This document shows, one piece after another, positions 19,419 to 29,236 of a DNA stretch of 64,000 nt. The notes below the pieces were generated by a model. It was not told where the DNA came from. It ran no database searches and saw only the letters and a program-made list of their open reading frames with translations. The first letter of the stretch is position 1, and every line of letters begins with the position of its first letter. A program made the translations under genes and the position numbers. Source of the stretch: Micromonosporaceae bacterium (GTDB lineage Bacteria > Actinomycetota > Actinomycetes > Mycobacteriales > Micromonosporaceae); NCBI GenBank assembly GCA_009377645.1, contig WHTQ01000010.1:24276-88275 (forward strand), in the 5' to 3' direction.

Positions 19419-21359
19419 ATGAGCGAGCTATCCGAGGCCTCCGGGCTGCTGGGCTACGTCTGGCTGCTGGTGGCGATCCCGGCGGCGAGCGCGGCGGTGC
19501 TGCTGCTGGCCGGGCGCCGGGCCGACCGGTGGGGTCACCTGCTCGGCTGCGCCAGCGTCGGCGCCGCGTTCCTGCTCGGGCTGGGCATGTTCGGCCAGCT
19601 GGCCGACCTGGACGAGCACCGGCGGGCGGTCGAGCAGCAGCTGTGGACCTTCCTGGCCGTCGGCGACCTGCGAGTCGACTTCGGGCTGCTGTTCGACCCG
19701 CTCGCGGCGGTGTTCGTACTGCTGATCACCGGGGTCGGGTTCCTGATCCACGTCTACGCGGTCGGCTACCTGGCGCACGCCCCGCACGACCAGACGCACG
19801 AGTCCGCGGGCACCGCCCGGCGCCGGTTCTTCGGCTACTTCAACCTGTTCGTGGCCGCGATGCTGGTGCTGGTGCTGGGCAACAACTACCTGCTGCTCTA
19901 CGTCGGCTGGGAGGGGGTCGGGCTGGCGTCCTACCTGCTGATCGCGTTCTGGTTCAGCCGGCCGGCGGCGGCCACCGCCGGCAAGAAGGCGTTCCTGATG
20001 AACCGGGTCGGGGACGCCGGCTTCATCCTGGCGATCTTCCTGCTGTTCGCGCAGGTCGGCACGGTGCAGTTCAGCGGGGTGTTCGCGGGCGTGGCCGGCA
20101 TGTCGTCCACTGTGCTGCTGGTGCTCGGGCTGCTGCTGCTGCTCGGCGCGACCGGCAAGTCCGGCCAGTTCCCGCTGCAGGCGTGGCTGCCGGATGCGAT
20201 GGAGGGCCCGACCCCGGTCTCGGCGCTGATCCACGCCGCCACCATGGTCACCGCCGGGGTCTACCTGATCGCCCGCTCCCACCCGATCTTCTCGGCGAAC
20301 CTGACCCTGCAGACCGTGGTGGTCAGCGTCGGGGCGGCCACCCTGCTGATCGGCGCGATCATCGGCTGCGCCAAGGACGACATCAAGCGGGTGCTGGCCT
20401 GGTCCACGGTCAGCCAGATCGGGTACATGTTCCTTGCCGTCGGGCTGGGCGGGGTCGCGTACGCGCTCGGCCTGATCCACCTGCTGGCGCACGGCTTCTT
20501 CAAGGCCGGCCTGTTCCTGGGCGCCGGTTCGGTGATGCGCGGGATGGACGACCAGGTCGACATCCGGCGGTTCGGCGGGCTGTGGCGGTTCCTGCCGATC
20601 ACCTGGGCCACGTTCGGCCTGGCCTGGCTGGCGATCATCGGGATCCCGCCGCTGTCCGGGTTCTTCAGCAAGGACCCGATCATCGCGGCCGCGTTCGACC
20701 GTCCGGGATGGACCGGCTGGCTGTTCGGCGGCGCCGCGCTGCTCGGGGCCGGGCTGACCGCGTTCTACATGACCCGGCTGTTCGTGCTCACCTTCCACGG
20801 GCCGAAGCGCTGGACCGAGGGACAGCGTCCACATGAGTCGCCGCCGGTGATGACCATCCCGCTGATCCTGCTGGCGGTCGGCACGGTGGCGGCCGGGTGG
20901 CTGATGTCGACCTCGGTCGTGGACTGGCTGACCCCGGTGTTCGGGGAGGCGCCGGAGCCGCACGGCCTGCTCAGCCACGGCCAGGTCACCGCGCTCACGA
21001 TGGCGGTCGTGGTGATCGGCGGGGTCGGCGGCTGGGCGATGTTCCGCAACGGCACCGCGCTGGCACCGGCACCGGCCGGGCCGGTGGTCACCGCCGCCCG
21101 GGCGAACCTGTACGGGGACGCGGTGAACGCGGCGCTGTTCGAGAAACCCGGGCGATGGCTCACCCGGGCGCTGGTCTATGTGGACAACAAGGGCATCGAC
21201 GGGATCGTGAACGGGCTGGCCGCGGCGGTCGGGGGCGGCTCGGCCCGGATCCGGCGGCTGCAGACCGGCTTCGTGCGCTCGTACGCGATGTCGATGCTGC
21301 TCGGCGCGCTGCTGATCGTGGGCGCCTTCGTCGCGGTCCAAGCAGGGTGGTTTGCATGA
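19419..21359 (+). CDS. nuoL: NADH-quinone oxidoreductase subunit L
   Basis: This antiporter-like proton-pumping subunit (646 residues, many transmembrane helices) sits at the distal end of the membrane arm. Conserved features are the DPLAAVFVLLITGVGFLIHVYAVGYL region, GWEGVGLASYLLIAFW with its key glutamate, GKSGQFPLQAWLPDAMEGPTPVSALIHAATMVTAGVY, and the C-terminal lateral-helix region. The ATG follows AGGACACAGA. Its stop overlaps the nuoM ATG. Confidence 0.96.
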   Translation: MSELSEASGLLGYVWLLVAIPAASAAVLLLAGRRADRWGHLLGCASVGAAFLLGLGMFGQLADLDEHRRAVEQQLWTFLAVGDLRVDFGLLFDPLAAVFVLLITGVGFLIHVYAVGYLAHAPHDQTHESAGTARRRFFGYFNLFVAAMLVLVLGNNYLLLYVGWEGVGLASYLLIAFWFSRPAAATAGKKAFLMNRVGDAGFILAIFLLFAQVGTVQFSGVFAGVAGMSSTVLLVLGLLLLLGATGKSGQFPLQAWLPDAMEGPTPVSALIHAATMVTAGVYLIARSHPIFSANLTLQTVVVSVGAATLLIGAIIGCAKDDIKRVLAWSTVSQIGYMFLAVGLGGVAYALGLIHLLAHGFFKAGLFLGAGSVMRGMDDQVDIRRFGGLWRFLPITWATFGLAWLAIIGIPPLSGFFSKDPIIAAAFDRPGWTGWLFGGAALLGAGLTAFYMTRLFVLTFHGPKRWTEGQRPHESPPVMTIPLILLAVGTVAAGWLMSTSVVDWLTPVFGEAPEPHGLLSHGQVTALTMAVVVIGGVGGWAMFRNGTALAPAPAGPVVTAARANLYGDAVNAALFEKPGRWLTRALVYVDNKGIDGIVNGLAAAVGGGSARIRRLQTGFVRSYAMSMLLGALLIVGAFVAVQAGWFA

Positions 21360-22885
21360 ACGACTTCCCGTACCTGTCAGTCCTCACCGCCGCCCCGCTG
21401 GTAGGGGCGGTAGTGGTGGCGCTGCTGCCGCGGCACCGGCCGGAGCTGGCCAAGCGGGTCGCGCTCGGCTGGTCGCTGGCGGTGCTGGTGCTGGCCGGCG
21501 CCGCCTGGGCCGCGTTCGAGGCCGGTGGCGACCGGATGCAGCTGCGCGAGTCGTACCCGTGGATCCCCCGCTGGGGGGTCAGCTTCACGTTCGCCGCCGA
21601 CGGGATCGCGCTGGTGATGCTGGCGCTGATCGCGCTGCTGGTGCCGCTGGTGATCCTTGCCTCCTGGCACGACGCGGACAGTCCCGGCGCGAAGCGTTCC
21701 GTGCCCGCGTTCTTCGCCCTGATCCTGGTGCTCGAGACCACGATGATCGGCGTCTTCGCCGCCGCTGACGTGTTCCTGTTCTATGTGTTCTTCGAGGTCA
21801 TGCTGGTGCCGATGTACTTCCTGATCGGCTCCTACGGCGGCGCCCGGCGGCAGTACGCGGCGGTGAAGTTCTTCCTGTACGCGCTGGCCGGTGGCCTGTT
21901 CATGCTCGCCGCGGTGGTCGGCCTGTGGGTCGCCGGTGGACAGACCCTGGACTGGCAGCTGCTGACCCAGGCCGACCTGTCCACGGGCGTCGAGCGGTGG
22001 CTGTTCCTCGGGTTCTTCCTCGCCTTCGCCATCAAGGCACCGTTCTTCCCGTTCCACACCTGGCTGCCGGACGCCGGTGGGGCCGCCCCGGCCGGGGTGG
22101 CCGCGCTGCTGGTCGGGCTGCTGGACAAGGTAGCCACGTTCGGCATCTTGCGCTACAGCCTGCCGCTGTTCCCGGACGCCGCCCGCTGGTTCGCCCCAGC
22201 GGCCCTGACCCTGGCCGTGATCGGGATCATCTACGCCGCCCTGCTGGCGGTCGGCCAGAACGATCTCAAGCGGCTGGTCGCCTACACCTCGATCGCCCAC
22301 TTCGGATTCATCGGGGTCGGGATCTTCGCGTTCACCAGCCAGGCCGGCACCGGTGCCGTGCTCTACATGGTCAACCACGGTCTCGCCACCGGGCTGCTGT
22401 TCCTGGTGGTCGGGATGCTGGTGGCCCGGCGCGGCTCCGCCCTGATCACCGACTTCGGCGGCGCCGGCAAGCTGGTCCCGGTGCTCGCCGGGGTCCTCCT
22501 GTTCGCCGGCCTCGCCTCCCTCTCCCTCCCTGGCCTGGCTCCCTTCGTCTCCGAGTTCCTGGTCCTGGTCGGCACCTTCACGGTCAACAAGCCGGTCGCC
22601 GTGATCTCCACGATCGGCATCATCCTGGCCGCCGGCTACGTCCTCTGGATGATCCAGCGCACCACCCAGGGCACCCTCAACCCGACCCTGTCCTCGGTCG
22701 AGCCGATGCGACGCGACCTGTCGTTGCGGGAGTCCTTCGTGGTCGCCCCGATGATCGTCCTGATCATCGTCCTCGGGCTCTACCCGAAGCCCCTCACCGA
22801 CGTGATCAACCCGGCGGTGGAGGCGACCCTGACCCACGTCGACGCCACCGACCCGGCGCCCGAGGTGCCGGAGGCGCAACCATGA
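21356..22885 (+). CDS. nuoM: NADH-quinone oxidoreductase subunit M
   Basis: This antiporter-like membrane subunit has 509 residues. Signatures include FFEVMLVPMYFLIG with the proton-pathway glutamate, FAIKAPFFPFHTWLPDA, the NDLKRLVAYTSIAHFGF lysine motif, and LPGLAPFVSEFLVL. The start is an ATG overlapping the nuoL stop (ATGA). It is 19 nt from nuoN. Confidence 0.96.
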   Translation: MNDFPYLSVLTAAPLVGAVVVALLPRHRPELAKRVALGWSLAVLVLAGAAWAAFEAGGDRMQLRESYPWIPRWGVSFTFAADGIALVMLALIALLVPLVILASWHDADSPGAKRSVPAFFALILVLETTMIGVFAAADVFLFYVFFEVMLVPMYFLIGSYGGARRQYAAVKFFLYALAGGLFMLAAVVGLWVAGGQTLDWQLLTQADLSTGVERWLFLGFFLAFAIKAPFFPFHTWLPDAGGAAPAGVAALLVGLLDKVATFGILRYSLPLFPDAARWFAPAALTLAVIGIIYAALLAVGQNDLKRLVAYTSIAHFGFIGVGIFAFTSQAGTGAVLYMVNHGLATGLLFLVVGMLVARRGSALITDFGGAGKLVPVLAGVLLFAGLASLSLPGLAPFVSEFLVLVGTFTVNKPVAVISTIGIILAAGYVLWMIQRTTQGTLNPTLSSVEPMRRDLSLRESFVVAPMIVLIIVLGLYPKPLTDVINPAVEATLTHVDATDPAPEVPEAQP

Positions 22886-22904
22886 CCCGCGAGGAAGAGA
22901 CGAC

Positions 22905-24437
22905 ATGACTACCGACTTCCAGCTGCCTGCGATCGACTACCAGGCGATCTCACCGCTGCTGATCCTGTTCGGGGTGGCCTGCCTCGGGGTGCTGGTGGAG
23001 GCGTTCGTGCCGCGACCGGCCCGGCGTCGGGTGCAGCTGGGGATGGCGCTGGTGGGGGTTTTGGCCGCGCTGGGGGCGGTAGTCCTGCTAGCGGGGACGA
23101 ATGTGGTGACGGCGGGCGGGTCGGTGACTGTGGACGGACCGGCCCTGTTCATGCAGGGGGCGCTGCTCGCCTTCGGAGTGGTGGCGCTGCTGCTGATCGG
23201 CGAGCGGCGGGTGGAGCCGGGTGGGGCGTTCGTGGCCCAGCCGGCGATCACGGTCGGGTCGGAGGCGGACCAGCGGCAGGCGAGCGCGCCGGGTGCCACG
23301 GAGGTGTTCCCGCTGGCGATGTTCTCGCTGGGCGGGATGGCGCTGTTCATCGCGGCCAGCGACCTGCTGACCATGTTCATCGCGCTGGAGCTGCTGTCGC
23401 TGCCGCTCTACCTGATGTGCGCGCTGGCCCGCCGGCACCGGCTGATCTCGCAGGAGGCGGCCGTCAAGTACTTCCTGCTCGGCGCGTACGCCTCCGGGTT
23501 CTTCCTGTTCGGCGTGGTGCTCGCGTACGGGTACGCGGGGTCGGTGGACCTGGCGGCGATCCACGCCGCGGTGGACACCTCGCAGATGAACCCGGCGCTG
23601 CTGTACGCGGCGCTGGCGCTGATCGTGATGGGGCTGCTGTTCAAGACCGCCGCCGCCCCGTTCCACGTCTGGGCACCGGACGTCTACCAGGGTGCGCCGA
23701 CCCCGATCACCGCGTTCATGGCCGCGTGCACGAAGGTGGCCGCGTTCGGCGCGCTGCTGCGGGTCACCTACGTCGCATTCGAGCGGCTGGCCTGGGACTG
23801 GCTGCCGGTGATCGGGGTGATCGCGGTGCTGACCATGCTGGTCGGTGCGGTGCTGGCGGTCACCCAGACCGACCTGAAGCGGCTGCTCGCCTACTCGTCG
23901 ATCGCCAACGCCGGGTTCGTGCTGGTGGGGGTGCTGGCGGTGGGCCGGACCGGCGCCTCGTCGGCGATGTTCTACCTGGTCGCGTACGGCTTCGCGGTGC
24001 TCGGTGCGTTCGCGGTGATCTCGCTGGTGCGGGACCGGGAGGGTGAGACCACCCACCTGTCCCGGTGGGCCGGGCTGGGCCGCCGCTCGCCGCTGGTGGC
24101 CGGGGTGTTCACAGTGGTCATGCTCGCGCTGGCCGGGATCCCGCTGACCGGCGGGTTCACCGCCAAGTTCGCGGTGTTCAGCGCGGCGCTGGAGGTCGGC
24201 GAGGGGTGGCTGGTGATCGCCGGGGTGGTCAGCAGTGTGATCATCGCGTTCCCGTACCTACGGGTGGTGGTCATGATGTGGCTGTCCGAACCGAGCGAGT
24301 CGACCGCGACGATGGTCGCCCCGGGCCTGCTGACCGGCACCGCGCTGGGGATCGGGGCGCTCGCGGTGGTCGGGCTGGGCGTGGTGCCGGGTCCGGTGCT
24401 GGACCTGGCGCACGACGCCGCCCTGTTCCTGCGATAG
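22905..24437 (+). CDS. nuoN: NADH-quinone oxidoreductase subunit N
   Basis: This third antiporter-like subunit (510 residues) closes the nuo operon. Conserved parts are LLTMFIALELLSLPLYLM, FKTAAAPFHVWAPDVYQGAPTP, QTDLKRLLAYSSIANAGF and LAGIPLTGGFTAKFAVF. The ATG at 22905 is preceded by GAGGAAGAGA. A promoter-like hexamer for the next gene appears about 30 nt after the stop, so the polyprenyl synthase may have its own transcript. Confidence 0.96.
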   Translation: MTTDFQLPAIDYQAISPLLILFGVACLGVLVEAFVPRPARRRVQLGMALVGVLAALGAVVLLAGTNVVTAGGSVTVDGPALFMQGALLAFGVVALLLIGERRVEPGGAFVAQPAITVGSEADQRQASAPGATEVFPLAMFSLGGMALFIAASDLLTMFIALELLSLPLYLMCALARRHRLISQEAAVKYFLLGAYASGFFLFGVVLAYGYAGSVDLAAIHAAVDTSQMNPALLYAALALIVMGLLFKTAAAPFHVWAPDVYQGAPTPITAFMAACTKVAAFGALLRVTYVAFERLAWDWLPVIGVIAVLTMLVGAVLAVTQTDLKRLLAYSSIANAGFVLVGVLAVGRTGASSAMFYLVAYGFAVLGAFAVISLVRDREGETTHLSRWAGLGRRSPLVAGVFTVVMLALAGIPLTGGFTAKFAVFSAALEVGEGWLVIAGVVSSVIIAFPYLRVVVMMWLSEPSESTATMVAPGLLTGTALGIGALAVVGLGVVPGPVLDLAHDAALFLR

Positions 24438-24467
24438 CCGTCCGCCGACGCGGCCGGGTCGATGTGG

Positions 24468-24473
24468 CATGGT
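24468..24473 (+). promoter_or_regulatory. -10-like hexamer for the leaderless polyprenyl synthase gene
   Basis: CATGGT lies six nucleotides before GTG 24480, with no Shine-Dalgarno between. This is the spacing expected for a leaderless transcript and decides the start of the next gene. Confidence 0.4.
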
Positions 24474-24479
24474 TGGGGC

Positions 24480-25469
24480 GTGTTCGACATCGCCGACCCG
24501 ATGCTGGAGTCGTCGGTCTCGGCCCTCCTGGGCAACGTGGAGGCGCTGCTGACCGACGGCGTGGCCAGTGCCGACCCGCTGATCACCGAGGCGGCCCAGC
24601 ATCTGGTGGTGGCCGGTGGCAAGCGGTTCCGCCCGTTGCTGGTTGGGCTGGGTGGGCACCTGGGTGACCCGGCGGCACCGCAGCTCGTACTGGCGGCGGC
24701 GGTGGTGGAGCTCACCCACCTCGGCACGCTCTACCACGACGACGTGATGGACGAGGCGCAGGTGCGGCGGGGTGCGGCGAGCGCGAACGCGCGCTGGTCC
24801 AACTCGGTGGCGATCCTGATCGGCGACTACCTGTTCGCCCGGGCGGCGGACATCGCGGCCGACCTCGGGGTGGAGGCGGTACGGATCCAGGCGCGGACGT
24901 TCTCCCGGCTGGTGCACGGGCAGATCGCCGAGACGGCGGGGCCGCGCGACACCGACCCGGTCGCGCACTACCTGCAGGTGGTCACCGACAAGACCGCCTC
25001 GCTGATCTCCACCTCGGCCCGGTTCGGCGGGATGTTCGGCGGTTCCGAGCCGGCGGTGGTGGCGGCGCTGGCCCGGTTCGGGGAGACGATCGGGGTGGCG
25101 TTCCAGCTCTCCGACGACCTGCTGGACATCGCCTCGGAGTCCACTGAGTCTGGTAAGACGCCCGGTACCGACCTGCGGGAGGGGGTGCCGACGCTGCCGG
25201 TGCTCTACGCGCTCGCCCCGGCCGAGGCGGATCCGGACCCGGCCACGGCCCGGCTCCGGGAGATCCTGCCCGGCGGCCCGGTCACCGACCAGGCCAGGCT
25301 GGAGGAGGCGCTGGCGCTGCTGCGCGAGTCGCCGGCGCTCAAGCGGGCCCGGGAGACCGTGCGGTGGTACGCGGAGCAGGCCCGGTCGCAGCTCGCCCCG
25401 ATCCCGGACGGGCCGGTCCGGGGGGCGCTGGCCGGCTTGTGCGACGTGGTCGTCGACCGGACCGGCTGA
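24480..25469 (+). CDS. Polyprenyl diphosphate synthase (menaquinone side chain)
   Basis: This trans-isoprenyl diphosphate synthase (about 329 residues) elongates farnesyl or geranyl diphosphate. The first Asp-rich motif is TLYHDDVMDEAQVRRG and the second is FQLSDDLLDIASES. The early GGKRFRPLLVGLGG segment binds the diphosphate. Small residues before the first Asp-rich motif suggest a long-chain product, consistent with the menaquinone tail. The start is chosen at GTG 24480 from leaderless spacing; ATG 24462 is an in-frame alternative. Location right after nuoN and near menG and mqnC supports a quinone role. It could be named hepT- or ispB-like, but chain length cannot be read from sequence alone. 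Confidence 0.88.
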   Translation: MFDIADPMLESSVSALLGNVEALLTDGVASADPLITEAAQHLVVAGGKRFRPLLVGLGGHLGDPAAPQLVLAAAVVELTHLGTLYHDDVMDEAQVRRGAASANARWSNSVAILIGDYLFARAADIAADLGVEAVRIQARTFSRLVHGQIAETAGPRDTDPVAHYLQVVTDKTASLISTSARFGGMFGGSEPAVVAALARFGETIGVAFQLSDDLLDIASESTESGKTPGTDLREGVPTLPVLYALAPAEADPDPATARLREILPGGPVTDQARLEEALALLRESPALKRARETVRWYAEQARSQLAPIPDGPVRGALAGLCDVVVDRTG

Positions 25470-25530
25470 CCTGCGGCTGACCTCGGACGCGTGCTACCGA
25501 TTCAGCACGGCGAACGGAGCGCGGGGTGGC

Positions 25531-26409
25531 CTATCGGTGGAGGACGTCGTCGGAGGTGGTGGCGGTGCCGGCGCGGCGAAGCCAGGTGTCGAGCTGGGCC
25601 AGGTCGGTGCAGGCGAGAATCTGCTCGCGAACCTCGGGGGGCACCGCGACGCCGCGCGCGTCGAGCACGGTGAGCACCGCCCTCGCCTCGCCGAGGGCCT
25701 CACCCTCGGCCCGGGCGCGGGCGTCGATCTCTCGGAACAGCTCGCTGCGATACTCGGAGTCGACGGTGGTGGTCATGAACGCCTCCCAACGAACTCGGGG
25801 TGCCTCGGGCAGCCCGGCCAGCACAATGTCATAGTACAAGATCGCGTTTCGCGGGCCGAGCGCCTGCAGCGCCGCCGCCAGCGCCGCGAACATGGCGTCC
25901 ACCTCCGGGTCGCCGCCGTGGCACAGCGCCGAGAGCACCGCCAACGCCGGGTTGGCCCGGGCCAGCTCCACCTCCACCACCAGCGGCACCTGTTCCGGAG
26001 TGAAGATCAACGGCCGCAGCCACAAGCTGATCCCGTCGTAGGCGAACAGGTCCCGGTACCGGCCGGCGATGACCGGATCCGGGCAGTAGACGAGCAACGC
26101 AACACTGGCATCCAACTCGGCCTCGAGCTGGGCCACGTACAGCTTCCACGTGCGGTGCTTGGACTGGTCCCAGCCGCGCTGCACCTCCAGCACCACCGCC
26201 AGCACCGGCCGGTCAGCGGCGTTGCAGAACACCAACATGCCATCGGCATGGTAGGTGCGCGGCACCATCACCCGCACATCGGTGGCCTGCGCCCGGGCAT
26301 GGTGGTAGTCGGGAACCTTGACCTCGAACAGGTTGACCAACAGCCACGCCACCAGGCCCGGGTCCAGCTTGGCTAACGCGATTGGCGACTCATGCTCGGC
26401 ACTCGGCAT
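25531..26409 (-). CDS. Conserved hypothetical protein, possible PD-(D/E)XK nuclease-like fold
   Basis: This 292-residue protein is of a type common in actinobacteria and has no firm function. The central part alternates hydrophobic strands (LVFCNAADRPVLAVVLEVQRGWD, LLVYCPDPVIAGRYRDLFAYDG). A VLEVQ strand resembles the ExQ/ExK core of Rpn-type or Uma2-type PD-(D/E)XK nucleases. The C-terminal 60 residues look helical (EIDARARAEGEALGEARAVL), like the tail of Rpn/YhgA-like proteins. ATG 26409 begins the conserved part; an upstream extension to 26658 is Arg/Ser/Pro-rich and antisense-like. The fold call is a weak inference from motif shape only. Confidence 0.6.
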   Translation of the reverse strand: MPSAEHESPIALAKLDPGLVAWLLVNLFEVKVPDYHHARAQATDVRVMVPRTYHADGMLVFCNAADRPVLAVVLEVQRGWDQSKHRTWKLYVAQLEAELDASVALLVYCPDPVIAGRYRDLFAYDGISLWLRPLIFTPEQVPLVVEVELARANPALAVLSALCHGGDPEVDAMFAALAAALQALGPRNAILYYDIVLAGLPEAPRVRWEAFMTTTVDSEYRSELFREIDARARAEGEALGEARAVLTVLDARGVAVPPEVREQILACTDLAQLDTWLRRAGTATTSDDVLHR

Positions 26410-26521
26410 GGCCTCACCATAGGAGCCGGGTACGACATCGCCCGGTGACTGCGCCGACCAGGATGGCGCGGGGCAGCCCCTGACGGCGGGCTGGCACACG
26501 TGGCGCGGCGAAGCGTGCGGG

Positions 26522-27781
26522 TCAGCTCGGGACTGCGTGCGGCATCGGCTTCGCGGCGGCCGCTTGGAGCTCGTCCGGGATCGGCAGGGCGCTGCCGGCG
26601 ACGAACTCCTCCCAGGACATGTCCCACGCCGTCCACCCGTTGCCCTGGGTGAGGTCATGTTCGGTGCCGGTGACGATCACCGGGTCGCCGACCTTGATCC
26701 GGCGGAACAGCCACTTCGCGTCGTCCGGGGCCAGGTTCACGCAGCCGTGCGACACGTTCCGCACCCCCTGGTCGCCTACCGACCAGGGCGCGGAGTGGAT
26801 GTACTCGCCACCCCAGGTCAGCCGCAGCGCGTACGAGATGTCTACCCGGTAGCCCTCCACCGGACCCAGCTCGTCGAGGGTGTCGAAGACGGTCTGCTCC
26901 TCCCGCGACATCACCACCATCCGGCCGGACGAGGACGGCGTGCTCGGCTTGCCGAGGCTGACCGGGAAGGTCTCGGTCCGCTTACCGTCCTCGAGCACCG
27001 ACATCGACTTGGTCGCGTTGTTCACCTTCAGCTCCAGCCGGTCACCGATGGTGGCGGTGGCCGACCGGTCGGCGTCGCCGTACCGGCCGTCGCCGGTCGG
27101 GTGGCCGTCCAGCGCGATCCGGATCTGCAGGGTGGTGCCCGGCTGCCAGTGCTCCGGCGCCCGGTAGAAGGCCTGCCGGCCGTCTTCGACCCAGTGCCAC
27201 ACGCCCGGCTGCGGCGGATCGGTGGTGACGAACATCCGGCGCTGGACCTCGGCCCGAGCCTCGGCCGGCACCGGCTCGACGAACTCCACCACCACCGGCA
27301 TCGCCACCCCGTAGGTGCGGCCGTCGAACAGGTAGAGGCCGGTCCCGGTGCGCTGGCCGGGCGCCGGCATGGTGGTGAAGCGGGTCTCGACCGAGGTGGT
27401 GGCGCCGTCCGCCCCGGCCGCGGTGACCATCGCCGTGTACGCGGTGCTGGGCGCCAGCGGCCGGTCCGGCACCCAGGAGCTGCCGTCCGGTCGCAGCTCC
27501 CCGGAGACTCGATCGCCGTCCTTTGCGGCCAGCTTCACCTCGGTGATCTCGCCGTCGGTGCTGGTGCCGATCTCGGTGCTGAGCAGGGCACCGGTGCTGC
27601 CGGCCGCGGGCGTGACCGCCAGCTCCGGTGGGGCGGCGGCCGGTGGGGCGGCGGCCGGAGGGTCGGCCGCCTCGGGGCCCCATCGCGCCCCGTCCGGCCC
27701 GCCGCAGGCCGCCCCTGAAAGCAGCATCCCGACCGCCAGCCCGGCGGCTACCGCCCACCGGCCCATCCCCGTTCCGGTCAT
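26522..27781 (-). CDS. L,D-transpeptidase lipoprotein (YkuD domain)
   Basis: This exported lipoprotein of about 419 residues has a signal segment ending in LLSGAACGG, a probable lipobox with the lipidated Cys. A Pro/Ala-rich linker, two Ig-like domains (about 60-255, as in actinobacterial Ldt enzymes) and a C-terminal YkuD catalytic domain follow. The active-site motif is seen in EYIHSAPWSVG followed by NVSHGCVNLAP, with catalytic Cys and His. It should form 3-3 crosslinks in peptidoglycan outside the membrane. The start at ATG 27781 is set by a G-rich site just upstream; an in-frame GTG further out is less likely. Monocistronic. Confidence 0.92.
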   Translation of the reverse strand: MTGTGMGRWAVAAGLAVGMLLSGAACGGPDGARWGPEAADPPAAAPPAAAPPELAVTPAAGSTGALLSTEIGTSTDGEITEVKLAAKDGDRVSGELRPDGSSWVPDRPLAPSTAYTAMVTAAGADGATTSVETRFTTMPAPGQRTGTGLYLFDGRTYGVAMPVVVEFVEPVPAEARAEVQRRMFVTTDPPQPGVWHWVEDGRQAFYRAPEHWQPGTTLQIRIALDGHPTGDGRYGDADRSATATIGDRLELKVNNATKSMSVLEDGKRTETFPVSLGKPSTPSSSGRMVVMSREEQTVFDTLDELGPVEGYRVDISYALRLTWGGEYIHSAPWSVGDQGVRNVSHGCVNLAPDDAKWLFRRIKVGDPVIVTGTEHDLTQGNGWTAWDMSWEEFVAGSALPIPDELQAAAAKPMPHAVPS

Positions 27782-27937
27782 CGGACCCCCCTCGCCCGTT
27801 CCCCAACAGATACCAGCATGCATGCCCAGACGGTGCGAGCGGGCACAGTTCGTCGGACACCGATCGATCGCTCGATCAGAAGACGCCTGCCGGCGTGGTT
27901 CGGTTGCATCCCAGGTCTGGTAGGGGTGGGGCGGGCG

Positions 27938-29125
27938 TTACCGGTGGGACGCGAGTGCCGCTCGATGCGGGCGCAACAGCTGCCGGCCGAGCAGGATCAG
28001 CCCGGCCGCGAGCAGCATCGCCACCGCGGCACCGAGCCACGCGGTCGGGTAGCCGTGCACCGCGGCGACCGGCCCGAACGCCAGCGGGCCGAGGCAGCCG
28101 CCCGCGTACACCCCGGTCTGGGTGATCGAGGTGGCCGCCGCCGGCGCGTGCGGGTGCAGCTGCACCACGGCGACGTTGACCAGGCCCGGGAAGGCCCAGC
28201 CGAAACCGAACCCGAGCAGGACACCGGCCGCCAGCGCACCGGTGCCGGGGACCGCCAGCAGCGCCAGCCCGACCGCCCCAGCCGCCATCAGGACCGCCAC
28301 CGTCGCCACGTCGCCGGGCCGGCCGCGCCGGTCGACCAGCGCGCCACCCCCGACCCGGGTGGCGACACAGGCGATGCTGCCCAGGGTCAGGGTCAGCCCG
28401 GCGGTGCCCGGTGCCAGCCCGCGGGTCACCGCGGAGTCGACCATGAAGGTGCCCAGCGACCCGGCCGACCCGGCACCCAGCGCCACCGCCATCCCGACCA
28501 CCACCAGCGGGCCGACCCCGGACCGGGGGGCCCGCGCCCGGCCCCGGTGGGGGGTCCGGCGACCGTTCCGGCCGTCCGGTGGGACCAGCGCCAGCGCGCC
28601 AATCGCCGCTACCGCCGCGAACCCGAACGCCCACCGCCAGCCGAGGGTGAGCGCCACCGCCGGCACCGAGACGCCGGCCAGCAGCGTGGCGAGCGGGATC
28701 GCGGACTGCTTGATCCCGAACGACAGCCCCTGCCGGCCGGGCGGCACCCGGGTCAGTGCGGCGTTGGACGACAGCTGCCCGAGCCCGTTCGCACCCGCGC
28801 CGAGGGCCAGCACCGCCACCAGCATCAGGTAGCTCGCGGCGGCCGCGATCGCCAGCAGGCAGCCAGCCGCCAGCAGGATCGCGGCCCGGGCGGTGACCGC
28901 CGGCCCGAACCGTTCTACCAGCGCACCGGCCGGCACCGAGGTGAGCGCGCTCACCCCAAAGTAGATCGCCACCGCCACGCCCAGCCCGGCCGGGGAGAAG
29001 TCGAGCTCGGCACCGATCTGCACCGCCAGCCCGCCGACCAGGAACACCGGAGCCACACTGGCGATCGTGGTCGTGACCGCACCGACCGTTGTCCGCACCG
29101 GTGCCGACGGCCTCCACAAGCTCAT
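27938..29125 (-). CDS. MFS transporter
   Basis: This major facilitator superfamily permease (395 residues from ATG 29125) has about 12 hydrophobic segments. The loop between helices 2 and 3 reads GALVERFGP, and the second half has an equivalent DRRGRPGDV loop. A central hydrophilic loop (PPDGRNGRRTPHRGRARAP) splits the two halves. The family is of the CynX/NimT or general drug/metabolite type; the substrate is not deducible. It is divergent from an IclR regulator, which is the likely local controller. Starts between 29125 and 29221 would add an Arg-rich, non-membrane N-terminus and are not preferred. Confidence 0.85.
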   Translation of the reverse strand: MSLWRPSAPVRTTVGAVTTTIASVAPVFLVGGLAVQIGAELDFSPAGLGVAVAIYFGVSALTSVPAGALVERFGPAVTARAAILLAAGCLLAIAAAASYLMLVAVLALGAGANGLGQLSSNAALTRVPPGRQGLSFGIKQSAIPLATLLAGVSVPAVALTLGWRWAFGFAAVAAIGALALVPPDGRNGRRTPHRGRARAPRSGVGPLVVVGMAVALGAGSAGSLGTFMVDSAVTRGLAPGTAGLTLTLGSIACVATRVGGGALVDRRGRPGDVATVAVLMAAGAVGLALLAVPGTGALAAGVLLGFGFGWAFPGLVNVAVVQLHPHAPAAATSITQTGVYAGGCLGPLAFGPVAAVHGYPTAWLGAAVAMLLAAGLILLGRQLLRPHRAALASHR

Positions 29126-29236
29126 GCAGTGAGTCCCGCTACGCCTCGCTGGCGACCGACGCTCATGCTGTGACGGTACGGGGTATCGCGCGGCGCCGGG
29201 ATTTCCTATGGTGGAGGTCACCTGGGAGGTACTGCG